A DNA stretch of 64,000 bases from Hetaerina americana. Lineage: Eukaryota; Arthropoda; Insecta; Odonata; Calopterygidae. Made by a program: the position numbers and the translations under genes. The stretch covers positions 37,167,351 through 37,231,350 of the forward strand of contig JAKTNV010000001.1 in the NCBI GenBank assembly GCA_022747635.1, given 5' to 3'. How positions within the stretch are numbered: the first letter of the stretch is position 1; each line of letters begins with the position of its first letter. Under the pieces are notes generated by a model. The model saw only the letters and a program-made list of their open reading frames with translations. It ran no database searches and was not told the DNA's origin. Of the stretch, positions 24,891 through 33,522 are shown piece by piece.

Positions 24891-26048
24891 ATGGCCTGGC
24901 TGAGCAGTTTTCCCCCATTTCCGTCTATGTCTCCTGTGGAAGCGTCCCCCCGAGTAAATCAAACTTTAATTGAAATGGACCCTTGCGTAAATACAATAAC
25001 TCCATCCGCAAATGGCTCTTGTAACGAGGCAATAGTCACTCCTCACCCGCCAGCCTTAGGTGCGCACGTTTACTTCGTGCCTTGTTTTAGCGGAGAAGAC
25101 GATGTTTCCGTGGAAAAATTTTTAGAATGCGTAAAACTCACTAGTCATCTTTGTTCGTGGAGTGAATCTCAGACACTTTGCATCGCTCGTTTGCGTCTCA
25201 ATGGATCTGCCGCAGATTTTGTTGCCGCCAATCCCCATGTCCTTGATAATTTCGAAAATTTCTCAACTTATCTTACGCGAAGGTTTTCGTCTCGGGTATC
25301 ACCTCTGTTATTGGAGCGTACATTCACCAACTGCGTGCAGCAGCCTCTCGAGGGCGTGTCGGCCTATGCCACAAGGCTTAGGAAAATAGCTCGCCAATTG
25401 CAGGGAACACTCAAGGATCCTAATTTGGAAGGAACACGAGCAATGATAGAAAATCGGCTTTTGTCGCAATTTTTGCTGGGATTACGGGAAGAAATAGGAC
25501 GTTTTGTGTTGGTACGAAATCCTAAGTGTATCTTGGAAGCAGAAGAATTTGCACTAAGTGAGGAATCTAACGTTAGGAATTATGCCAGTAAATCTATGAT
25601 CAATTCTCTCCAAATTCCGCAAGATAATGCAGCGCCGCCATGGTTCTCTTCGATGACAATTAAAAATTCATCTCAGACAGAATTTAGGGAACCGAGTCGT
25701 TGTTCTTGCCCCAACCAAATCAATTCCCTACGGTGCTCCGCTACCAGCAACCCTCCTGCTCCCATCACCGCTCCCAGCACAGGATGGTCTCGCGGTAGCG
25801 ATGTCACAAACGCGGACAGAAAATGTTACTCCTGTGGACGAGTGGGCCACATAGCTCGTTATTGTAGATCAAACCAAAGAAATTGCTTCAACTGTGGAGA
25901 AACTGGCCATCCCTCCAGGAATTGTCCTCTGTTATGTTGCGGTCTTTGCAAGCAATCGGGTCACCGCCCTCTAGAATGCCCTACTAAATCCAATAATTCC
26001 AGTCAGGGAAATGGATCGGCCCCGACCCAGGGGTCGGGGACGAAGTAA
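24891..26048 (+). CDS. gag: Gag polyprotein
   Basis: 385 residues, first ATG in a good context (cttgccATGG). Residues about 65-170 look like the Ty3/gypsy gag capsid region: an FSGED word, a conserved W, an ARLRLNGSAADF stretch and a following F...L..RF pattern. The C-terminal part holds three CCHC zinc knuckles of the form CX2CX4HX4C at residues 312-325, 332-345 and 350-363, which in retroelements bind the RNA genome during packaging. The frame ends at TAA 26046-26048 after overlapping the pol frame by 52 bases, with a slippery heptamer and hairpin inside the overlap. Drosophila gypsy-type Gag lacks CCHC motifs, so three knuckles alongside an env gene are notable. No break is seen. Confidence 0.93.
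   Translation: MAWLSSFPPFPSMSPVEASPRVNQTLIEMDPCVNTITPSANGSCNEAIVTPHPPALGAHVYFVPCFSGEDDVSVEKFLECVKLTSHLCSWSESQTLCIARLRLNGSAADFVAANPHVLDNFENFSTYLTRRFSSRVSPLLLERTFTNCVQQPLEGVSAYATRLRKIARQLQGTLKDPNLEGTRAMIENRLLSQFLLGLREEIGRFVLVRNPKCILEAEEFALSEESNVRNYASKSMINSLQIPQDNAAPPWFSSMTIKNSSQTEFREPSRCSCPNQINSLRCSATSNPPAPITAPSTGWSRGSDVTNADRKCYSCGRVGHIARYCRSNQRNCFNCGETGHPSRNCPLLCCGLCKQSGHRPLECPTKSNNSSQGNGSAPTQGSGTK
26006..26039 (+). promoter_or_regulatory. -1 ribosomal frameshift signal (gag to pol)
   Basis: The heptamer G GGA AAT (26006-26012) fits the X XXY YYZ slippery pattern and is in the right phase: GGA and AAT are codons of the gag frame. A 7-base spacer (26013-26019) leads to an 8-bp GC-rich hairpin. 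The arms are CCCCGACC (26020-26027) and GGTCGGGG (26032-26039), with loop CAGG. Pol lies in the -1 frame relative to gag and has no other obvious entry. Heptamer, spacer length and stem all match known -1 frameshift elements. Whether the stem extends into a pseudoknot cannot be told by eye. Confidence 0.85.
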
Positions 26049-29000
26049 TTTTGGCCATTTCTCCCGCGAGCGGGATCATGGTTCGAGTGGAGGTACTGGG
26101 CAAAAGCTATTGGTTCCTCGTGGATACCGGTGCTGCCGTCACAATAATTCATCAGAAGGTATTCCCGTTTGGCGAGTTGGAAATATCACCCTACGATCGC
26201 CCAGTAAGGAGTGCTTCCGGTCACGCACTATCAATAATCGGCCAAAGTTGCGTAAAATTTGTTATGGACAGAATCCAGTACCCTCACGACACATTAATAG
26301 CAGATCTCGGAGTAACTCCGTACGAGGGAATCATCGGGCTAGATTTTATGAAAAAATATGGTAGTAGCATATCCTTAACGCACGAGACCATGAAGGTGAA
26401 TGAAAACCACGAAGTAAAATTAGAATCCAGACCTTCCGCGGCAGCCGACGTAGATCTTATCTCCTTTGGTGACAATGAGCCTGGAAATGACCAGTTAAAT
26501 ACGAGATCAACATATTCTTCAGGAGAATCTCACACCTCAAGAAGAGTAGAGGGAAAATGCGACGAGAGAGAGACAGGCGATGATTGGGCCGTGCCGTCAG
26601 TTGCGAAACGTTTTGAATTTTTGGGCAATGACGATGACTTGGGGCAGACCGTAGTCTCTCTTCCTACAGAAAAACATTCTAAGTCCGTATTCGGTTCAGA
26701 GGAGACTCGCTTAGAGGGAAAATGCGACGAGAGAGAGACAGGCGATGATTGGGCCGTGCCGTCAGTTGCGAAACGTTTTGAATTTTTGGGCAATGACGAT
26801 GACTTGGGGCAGACCGTAGTCTCTCTTCCTACAGAAAAACATTCTAAGTCCGTATTCGGTTCAGAGGAGACTCGCTTAGAGGGAAAATGCGACGAGAGAG
26901 AGACAGGCGATGATTGGGCCGTGCCGTCAGTTGCGAAACGTTTTGAATTTTTGGGCAATGACGATGACTTGGGGCAGACCGTAGTCTCTTTCAATGATAA
27001 AAATAACTCGAGGCCCGATTTTGGTTCAAGGGAGATTAGCTTTGGGAGAACGAGCGATGAGGAGATAGACAAAGACTGCACAGTACCACTAATTGTGGAG
27101 CCTGTTTACTTTTTGACCCAAGAGGAAAGGGGATCAGAAGTGGTCCGTATAGAGGAAAAATTAAAGATTCCTCCGTTATCATACGTTCTAACAACAGCAA
27201 GGAATACTAATTTAGCCGGAAAGGAGGTTTTCTTAGATAATTTTCAAGTACCGGACATAACAGACGTAATCGTAATTCCGGTAGTGGCAAAAGTAATGGA
27301 CGATGGAACACTTCCGATATTACTGGGTAACATGCACAAAAGCGAGAAAATCTTTCCGAAGGGTTTGGAATTTTCGACAGCCGGGGTGCACGTAGAAAAG
27401 GCCTCCTACGTGAACGAAATAATTGTCGCAGAGGAGGCAGAAATATGGCCGAACGATATAGAAAAAGGGGAATTCATGGTTCAATTCAGCCTAAATAACG
27501 TACCAGAAGACGCCCGAGAGCCGTTACGTGACCTATTAGAAGAATTCAGAGATATTTTTGTGCACGGCGGCGTTCCCCTGGGCTGCACCAGCGTAGTAAA
27601 ACACACCATAGACATAGGCCTTTCCACGCCAATCAATAAGCGACCATATCGTGTCCCTCATTCACAGAGATCCGTATTAGACAATGCAATTAAAGACATG
27701 TTACAGCAAGGAGTGATATCACCTTCGACGAGCCCCTGGTCGGCACCAATTATTTTGGTTAAAAAAAAGGGTAGAGACGGAATCCCGACACAATACCGCC
27801 CGTGTATAGATTACCGCGCATTGAACAATGTCACAAAAAAGGAAGTATTTCCGATGCCAAATATAGAAGAAACGTTTGACCAGCTAGGGGGCGCGAAATA
27901 TTTTTCTACCATGGATCTTTGCAGCGGCTATTGGCAGGTCGAGGTAGACGACAAGAGCAAGGAATACACAGCCTTTAGCACACCAGATGGACATTTTGAA
28001 TGTAATAGAATGAGCTTTGGGTTGACGAACGCTCCGTCTACTTTCATGCGGTTAATGACCACAATTCTGGACGGATTGATATACCGTGGTTGCGTATGCT
28101 ATCTAGATGATATCCTCCGTTACGATTCCACTCCTGAAGGACATGTGGCAGGTCTTCGGGAAGTATTTCGTCGGCTAAGGACAGCAAACCTAAGACTCAA
28201 ACCCCAGAAATGCCAATTCTTTCAAGAAAAAGTCAAATTTTTGGGCCATTTAATTACCGCAGATGGATTACAGCCCGATGAAGACAAAGTAGGAGTCATA
28301 AAGCATTTTTCGCCCCCAACGAGCGTGCCAGAATTACAATCCTTTCTAGGATTAGTCGGATATTACAGGAAATTCATTCCAAATTTCGCAAAAAAGTCCA
28401 GTGCTCTCACTCCATTATTGAAAAAAGATGCAGTGTTTTTCTGGGGTGAGGATCAACAACACGCATTCGAACACTTGAGGTTGTGTCTTACGACCCAACC
28501 TATTCTTAAATTTCCCGAATTTTCCAAACCTTTCCTCCTTGCGACGGACGCTTCCCAACAAGCCATCGGTGGGATACTCTCCCAAATTTTTGAGGATGGC
28601 GAACATCCTATTGCATGTGCAAGTAGACAGTTGCATAAAGCCGAAAAATCTTATTCTGCCACAGAACTTGAATGTTTAGCCGTAGTAGAGATGGTGAAGA
28701 AGTTTCGCATTTATTTGCTAGGGAGACAATTCATCCTTCACACCGATCATAAGCCTCTAAAATGGCTGTTAACTCTCTCAGAACCGAAGCCGAGAATGGC
28801 AAGATGGATAATGGAACTGAGTGAGTACGCGTTTGAAATTATCCACAAGCCAGGCAAGAGCATAACCCATGTAGATGCCCTTTCTAGGTTAACGCCTAGT
28901 AACAGTACAGTAAATACGTTGGTAGAATCCCATCAACCCGCGTGGGATAAGGATAAAATTTCAAGGGAACAATTAATTTGCCCAGATCTGAAACTCTTGC

Positions 29001-30403
29001 ACGAGCAGGCGAGGAAGCACTATCCGAATTTGTTTTATGATGAGAATGACGTTCTTTACAAAGTTCACACGGAGGAACCGGGAACCCGATTTACCATTTG
29101 TGCCCCCAGGAGCATGCGAGCTTACATTTTAAAGCAATGCCACGACAATCCGCTCGGCGGGCACCTCGGAATCGATAAAACCTTAGAAATCGTGCAGCGA
29201 TACTTCAATTGGGATGGATGTTATACGGATATAGTAAAGTATATAAAGCAATGTCTGGCATGTAAAAAACGAAAGATGCAACCGCAAAAAATCCCCATTC
29301 AACCAGTCACGGAAGCCTCTTACCCATTAGAGAAGGTTGCCTTGGACATAGTGGGGCCTCTAACTACGTCAGCTCGAGGCAACAGATACATTCTAACTTG
29401 TCAAGATTTCTTTACGCGATACCCTGAAGCTTTCGCGATACCCAATCAGTCGGCTCAGACGATCGCGGAAATTTTTGTAGAAAAGTTTATTTGCCGACAT
29501 GGAGTGCCTAAACAAATATTAACGGACAGGGGAGCTAACTTTACATCTGAACTCATGAAAAACATATGCAAAAAACTTCAAATCAAATCTATTTTCACCT
29601 CTCCTCATAATCCTGGGGCCAACGGACGCCTGGAACGTGCCCATCAATCATTTGCTAATGTTATCTCGTATTATGTGTCACAGGACCATTCAGATTGGGA
29701 CGAGCAGCTTGGCTTTGCTTTATTTGTGTACCGAAACAGCAAGCATAGAATCACGGGATTCACTCCCGCATACCTCATGCACGGGCGAGAATTAGAGATG
29801 CCATGGGACTCGATTTTAACGCCTGTTAAAAAATCATATGCCGAAGATCCTCCTTATGAGAATGTTATTCAACATAGATTGCAATTAGCGCACGCACAAG
29901 CGGCTGAATTTAACAGAGAGAATACAAGAAGGGAACACATGAAATACAATCGAGGCTTAACACTTCCTACCATTGCCACCGGGCAATTAGTCCTCCTGCG
30001 TAACATGAATCTCCGACAAGGTCAGGCGCGGAAACTAGTGTCCCGCTGGATAGGACCCTATAAAGTAATCAAAATTAGAAGTCCGGTTACCTTCGACCTT
30101 CAGAATACCCAAAATAGCCGCCTGGTCACAGCTCATCTCAGGAACCTACTACCCTTGCCACCCGACCCCGAACCTAATTTCCCGCCAGACTTTTTCGTCG
30201 GCGAAGAGCAGTTCCCCTTACCCCCAGTGCTTCTAAACAACGATGCCGGAGGTTCACCCAACCCGGCCGAAAAAACGACACCAACGGAGCCTTCACTGGA
30301 AACACCACCCTCTAACCCTTCCAACGCAAGCCCGCCCCCACCTATCCCCAAAACCCATGATTATAACCTACGGGCCCTTCCCGGAAGAGCACCACGGTTA
30401 TAG
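26012..30403 (+). CDS. pol: Pol polyprotein: protease, RT, RNase H, integrase
   Basis: Open in the -1 frame from 25997 and entered by frameshifting near 26012. With residue 1 at 26051 there are about 1,450 residues. Protease: LVDTGA (Asp 25) and a later IIGLDF word. Residues about 166-313 are an acidic tandem repeat (see the separate entry). RT: STMDL (Asp 622) and YLDD (684-687). RNase H: TDAS (Asp 833), TELE (Glu 872), HTDH (Asp 899). Integrase: an H2C2 zinc motif near 1030-1075, then Asp 1099, Asp 1159 and Glu 1195, exactly DD35E, and a WIGPY module near 1335. The C-terminus is proline-rich and ends with a YNLR word common in this group. There is no chromodomain and no dUTPase. All catalytic residues checked are present. 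The protease-RT spacer is unusually long. Confidence 0.95.
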   Translation, partial: WIGPDPGVGDEVILAISPASGIMVRVEVLGKSYWFLVDTGAAVTIIHQKVFPFGELEISPYDRPVRSASGHALSIIGQSCVKFVMDRIQYPHDTLIADLGVTPYEGIIGLDFMKKYGSSISLTHETMKVNENHEVKLESRPSAAADVDLISFGDNEPGNDQLNTRSTYSSGESHTSRRVEGKCDERETGDDWAVPSVAKRFEFLGNDDDLGQTVVSLPTEKHSKSVFGSEETRLEGKCDERETGDDWAVPSVAKRFEFLGNDDDLGQTVVSLPTEKHSKSVFGSEETRLEGKCDERETGDDWAVPSVAKRFEFLGNDDDLGQTVVSFNDKNNSRPDFGSREISFGRTSDEEIDKDCTVPLIVEPVYFLTQEERGSEVVRIEEKLKIPPLSYVLTTARNTNLAGKEVFLDNFQVPDITDVIVIPVVAKVMDDGTLPILLGNMHKSEKIFPKGLEFSTAGVHVEKASYVNEIIVAEEAEIWPNDIEKGEFMVQFSLNNVPEDAREPLRDLLEEFRDIFVHGGVPLGCTSVVKHTIDIGLSTPINKRPYRVPHSQRSVLDNAIKDMLQQGVISPSTSPWSAPIILVKKKGRDGIPTQYRPCIDYRALNNVTKKEVFPMPNIEETFDQLGGAKYFSTMDLCSGYWQVEVDDKSKEYTAFSTPDGHFECNRMSFGLTNAPSTFMRLMTTILDGLIYRGCVCYLDDILRYDSTPEGHVAGLREVFRRLRTANLRLKPQKCQFFQEKVKFLGHLITADGLQPDEDKVGVIKHFSPPTSVPELQSFLGLVGYYRKFIPNFAKKSSALTPLLKKDAVFFWGEDQQHAFEHLRLCLTTQPILKFPEFSKPFLLATDASQQAIGGILSQIFEDGEHPIACASRQLHKAEKSYSATELECLAVVEMVKKFRIYLLGRQFILHTDHKPLKWLLTLSEPKPRMARWIMELSEYAFEIIHKPGKSITHVDALSRLTPSNSTVNTLVESHQPAWDKDKISREQLICPDLKLLHEQARKHYPNLFYDENDVLYKVHTEEPGTRFTICAPRSMRAYILKQCHDNPLGGHLGIDKTLEIVQRYFNWDGCYTDIVKYIKQCLACKKRKMQPQKIPIQPVTEASYPLEKVALDIVGPLTTSARGNRYILTCQDFFTRYPEAFAIPNQSAQTIAEIFVEKFICRHGVPKQILTDRGANFTSELMKNICKKLQIKSIFTSPHNPGANGRLERAHQSFANVISYYVSQDHSDWDEQLGFALFVYRNSKHRITGFTPAYLMHGRELEMPWDSILTPVKKSYAEDPPYENVIQHRLQLAHAQAAEFNRENTRREHMKYNRGLTLPTIATGQLVLLRNMNLRQGQARKLVSRWIGPYKVIKIRSPVTFDLQNTQNSRLVTAHLRNLLPLPPDPEPNFPPDFFVGEEQFPLPPVLLNNDAGGSPNPAEKTTPTEPSLETPPSNPSNASPPPPIPKTHDYNLRALPGRAPRL
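26548..26989 (+). repeat. In-frame 165-bp tandem repeat inside pol
   Basis: Three units start at 26548, 26713 and 26878 (period 165 bp, 55 codons). Units 1 and 2 are identical as far as I can read. Unit 3 matches for about 112 bp and then diverges after 26989. Each unit encodes an acidic segment containing EGKCDERETGDDW and FEFLGNDDDLG. The period is a multiple of three, so the frame is kept. The repeat sits between protease and RT, outside the catalytic domains. High identity means a recent expansion or ongoing homogenisation. An assembly artefact is unlikely, though the copy number deserves checking. Confidence 0.93.
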
Positions 30404-30420
30404 CCAAAGAATATTCCAGA

Positions 30421-30849
30421 ATGGCAGCAAGAGGACGGCACCCACACCACCAGTCACCGTCCCTGGAGCCACTACAGTTTACCACTCCTGGCAACTTGAA
30501 CCGTCACCAGACCACAATGCTATCCGAGCGGCCGTCTATCCCGACTTCCAAGTTCGACTGGGACGTCCCCAAGACTCCCGAACGACCACCCACTCCGGGC
30601 TGCGAGATAGACCTGGGGACATTCCGGAGTGCACCTCAACCAGTGCCATGCAGAGGGAGCCAAGACGAGGCATATATCTACACAAGAGAAATCGACTCCG
30701 AGGAGATGGAGCGGCCGCCAACCCCGGGGCGGAATATTGACCCAAGGCTGCTGCGGAAATTTGATTCCGATCCGGTACTCCCGGATTCCCGTCCGACCAC
30801 TGGCTTAGCGAATGCTTCAACTCGGTTATCACACTCTTACTACCAATAG
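30421..30849 (+). CDS. Small proline-rich ORF between pol and env
   Basis: A 142-codon frame starts with ATG 17 bases after the pol stop and overlaps the env start by 38 bases, in a different frame from both. The product is hydrophilic and proline-rich, without a signal peptide or membrane segment. It contains an imperfect internal repeat: ERPSIPTSKFD, ERPPTPGCEID and ERPPTPGRNID. Repetition at the protein level argues that it is translated. It could be an accessory protein, a leader exon joined to env by splicing, or a relic of an env N-terminal region. No family is recognised. A competing frame-0 ORF (30243-30740) lacks such structure. Confidence 0.45.
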   Translation: MAARGRHPHHQSPSLEPLQFTTPGNLNRHQTTMLSERPSIPTSKFDWDVPKTPERPPTPGCEIDLGTFRSAPQPVPCRGSQDEAYIYTREIDSEEMERPPTPGRNIDPRLLRKFDSDPVLPDSRPTTGLANASTRLSHSYYQ

Positions 30850-32392
30850 GGATTCCAAAAAAGCGACAAGAGGCATGCTAAATCTGTTGGGATATGGTCT
30901 GCACTATTTAGCGGGAACGGCCACGGACGATCAAATAGTTGAGCTCCAGAAACAAATATCTCGAGTCGCAGAAAACACCCAAAATTTAAACAATGCTAGA
31001 TTCACCTTTTTGGAAAATGTAAGTAGCACCCTAAAGAGGCACGATGAAATGCTTTCCCAAACTGAGAAAATCCTACGCCTTCTGCAAAATAAAATTTACA
31101 CAACAAGCGCTTCGGTTACCCACTCTCTCTCCGAGAGCCGCTATCAAGATAATTTATTTCATATCCTTCATCTAGTTTTTTCGGCTATTTCGCGTCACAT
31201 ATCGGGGCTCTTAAGCGATCTCAATTACATACGCAATACAGTAATGTTGGCCGAGCTTAATAAACTGACTCCTTCCACCCTACCCCTTGACCAACTCAGA
31301 GAGATCATTAGAAATGCTCGCTCTAAGCTGCGGCCAGATACGGAATTCGCCCAGTACGGGAGCGACCTTCTCTCGGTCTACAAATCCGCCCACGCACGCA
31401 TCGTAAGACAAGGGAAGAGCCTCACATTATTGGTGGCATTTCCGTTATATCGGCGAGGATCGGTTTTCCAGGTGTATAAGGCGCACGCCTTCCCTTCGGT
31501 TGACTCGAACCATAAGCGAGCGGTCATCCTTTGACCCGACTCGACTTACCTCGGGGTCTCTGCAAATGACAAGGAATACGTATTGCTCCCAGATGAGTAC
31601 TGGCGAAATTGTTTCCGGAATGGCATAGATATCTGTCCATATTCCTATCCTATTCACACCAGTTTATCCAGCTCGTGCAATATTGCGGTATTTCGGAATC
31701 AAAGTAAGCTAATAAGGGAGAATTGCGAGATCCTCCTTACTCAATCTAATTACGCAGTTTTCTTGAAAAGTCAGTATCCGGGGATCTGGCATTACAGTGT
31801 CAGTAAAAATATTACATTGGTTAATGCTTGCACAATGAAAATTTCGCGAATAACTATCTTCGGTCAAGGAAGCCTCACCTTGCCTCCAGGGTGTTCAGCT
31901 AGCACTGATCATGTTTTTCTGGGAGCCACGTCCGTTGTGTACGAAACTAGTTTTTCTTTTGACCGGGATGTGTCCGTAGAACCTCTGCCGGATATTAATA
32001 TCGACTTAAGAAGTAGTGAGCCTGTTGCTCTAAAGGCGGCAGATGGTTTGGCCGAAGCATTCACCTCAGTAGAAAAACTAAATACGCACAATGTTCCGAC
32101 CATTTCCCTAACCGATATGGCAAGAAATGTGAAAATGTTATCACCCTTAAGCTCTAACATTCAATTTATTAATTATTCTGGAGTGACTGTAGCGAGTGCA
32201 ATCATTGTGTTGTGTTGTGTAGTGATTCCACGTCTCTGGCGATTCTGCCGTGAGAAAGAAGATAAAAGTGAAGCCAGCCCTACAGACAGACTTGAGCGCC
32301 TCCCGGCCACTGTAACGCCACAACTCCAAATATACAACATTTCAAGGAACGAGCCATTGTTTCCCCAACTCCCTGATGCGCAAAATGTGTAA
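30812..32392 (+). CDS. env: Env, baculovirus F-like fusion glycoprotein, interrupted by one TGA
   Basis: A single frame runs from ATG 30812 to the stop at 32390-32392, with one internal TGA at 31532-31534. The two halves are 240 codons and about 285 codons. Near the start a basic stretch (SKKATR) precedes a glycine-rich hydrophobic word (GYGLHYLAGTATDD) and a heptad-like coiled coil. This is the arrangement of the F1 fusion peptide and helix region in insect errantivirus and baculovirus F proteins. The second half has paired cysteines, NIT and NYS glycosylation sites, and a membrane segment (VTVASAIIVLCCVVI, about 32183-32227), followed by a basic anchor and a cytoplasmic tail of about 50 residues. 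There is no signal peptide or F2-like domain in this frame, so an upstream exon may be spliced on or the N-terminus lost. The TGA may be inactivating or leaky (it is followed by C). Confidence 0.8.
30848..30849 (+). promoter_or_regulatory. Candidate splice acceptor for env RNA
   Basis: An AG at 30848-30849 follows a pyrimidine-rich run (cactcttactaccaatag) just upstream of the conserved env core. Another AG at 30807-30808, four bases before the env ATG, is an alternative. Either could pair with the leader donor at 24718. The later one is in phase with the leader frame that opens in the LTR, which is suggestive only, with a one-in-three chance of happening randomly. Confidence 0.3.
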
Positions 32393-32733
32393 AACTGTGG
32401 ATAAGGAATGCCAGAATGATGATAATCTCTGGGATAGTGATTAAAAAAAAAACTTATGTGTGTCAGAGACAGACAGACTACTAAAATTATATACGTAGAT
32501 ATATATCTGTTTTTTTTCTATATGTCATATATAGCTAGTGGTGGAGGTATTGTTCATACTCGAGGGTTAACACATGTGTATATATATTCCTGTCATTTTT
32601 CCGGTATAAGGTGTTGTATATGTATTTTATGTGTTCTCATGAGCTGTCGCTGAGACAGGGTACTATTTGGGAGTTTTCTCTTGTGACAAGCTGAGTTAGG
32701 ATTCTAAACCCCGCGGAGCCTTTTTCTTTTACC
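32393..32733 (+). other. 3' untranslated region of the retroelement
   Basis: Non-coding sequence between the env stop and the polypurine tract. It includes an A-run (32444-32453), AT-rich tata tracts and a T-run (32510-32517). No further frame with recognisable content is present. Confidence 0.7.
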
Positions 32734-32743
32734 GCGAGGGTGG
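32734..32743 (+). promoter_or_regulatory. Probable polypurine tract (imperfect)
   Basis: The ten bases before the 3' LTR read gcgagggtgg: mostly purine, with C and T interruptions. Position alone marks this as the plus-strand primer site. The tract is shorter and less pure than usual, so the call rests on location. Confidence 0.45.
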
Positions 32744-33399
32744 TGTTGCAAGGGTTATGCGTCAGCACAATCAAACTCTTGGAAACCACCGCCGCGACCA
32801 CCGGCTAATCAGTCCGGGGACTGATACCGGGAGAACGTTGTGAGTCAGGAGCGGAGTCACGAGTGATTCCCCCGGCCCTGCCGTGCGTCACAAGAGAGAC
32901 TACCCTTTGTACCCTGAGCTCCGATAAAAGGGTGACCATCCTCGGCAGACGGGTGGCCCGCGAGTGTGATCCTGATCGCCCATAACCTCGGACCAGCCGT
33001 GCTCCGCTCGGAATTCGGTCCACGCCCGCTCCCTATCCCCGCTTCCCCGGACCAGCCTCGCTACGTAAGGGTTCGGTCCCTTCCTCACCGATACCTTCAG
33101 ACCAGCTCGCTCGAGTTACCGGTCTACATCCCATCCCCCGGCCGGTTCCTTCCGACGACTCGACGCCGACGACGCCTCTGGTCACCCTTCAGCCCGGTCA
33201 ATCCTCTTGTCCTCCTGTAAGTACCTACCCAAGTCTTCCCTTCACTTCCTACTCTCTCGCGGCATTGTCTCATGAGCTGTGTACCGCCATACTGTCAAAC
33301 CTTCTGTTACGCACATAAACATACCCGTACCGAAGACCGCTCTTGTTATTTAATTAATACCCTCAACCCTTGTTGTCGCGGATTCGGAGCGCTGCGACA
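32744..33399 (+). repeat. 3' LTR
   Basis: 656 bp, the same as 24032-24687, with no difference found on reading both through. It ends GCGACA directly against the TA microsatellite. LTRs are copied from one template at insertion, so zero divergence means little time has passed since integration, barring gene conversion. Confidence 0.93.
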
Positions 33400-33455
33400 T
33401 ATATATATATATATATATATTTATTTATATATATATATATATTTATATATATATT

Positions 33456-33489
<34 letters not shown>

Positions 33490-33491
33490 CC
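33400..33491. repeat. (TA)n microsatellite, right part
   Basis: An at-repeat with occasional ttta interruptions resumes immediately after the 3' LTR. It is the continuation of 23977-24031. Confidence 0.85.
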
Positions 33492-33522
33492 AGGTCATAC
33501 ATTAGTGGACGACCTTCAAGGA

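Larger units (their letters stand above)
24032..33399 (+). mobile_element. Ty3/gypsy LTR endogenous retrovirus-like element with env
   Basis: A 9,368-bp element with 656-bp LTRs at both ends that are identical as far as I can read. It has a tRNA-Leu-like primer binding site, gag, a -1 frameshift signal, pol in the order PR-RT-RNaseH-IN (the Ty3/gypsy order), a small extra ORF and an F-like env. The integrase carries H2C2, DD35E and a GPY module. Insertion was into a TA microsatellite, in line with the TA/AT-rich target taste of insect errantiviruses. It differs from Drosophila gypsy-type errantiviruses in having three CCHC knuckles in Gag and a tRNA-Leu rather than Lys or Ser primer. Env has one in-frame TGA; Gag and Pol appear intact. 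I infer a very young copy, probably able to supply Gag and Pol. Confidence 0.95.

Noticed and set aside
26530..27081. 183-codon minus-strand frame across the pol tandem repeat
   Set aside because: It is the antisense shadow of the repeat. The + strand frame continues into recognisable pol domains on both sides.
30243..30740. 165-codon frame overlapping the pol C-terminus
   Set aside because: It overlaps pol in another frame and lacks the internal protein repeats seen in the 30421 frame.
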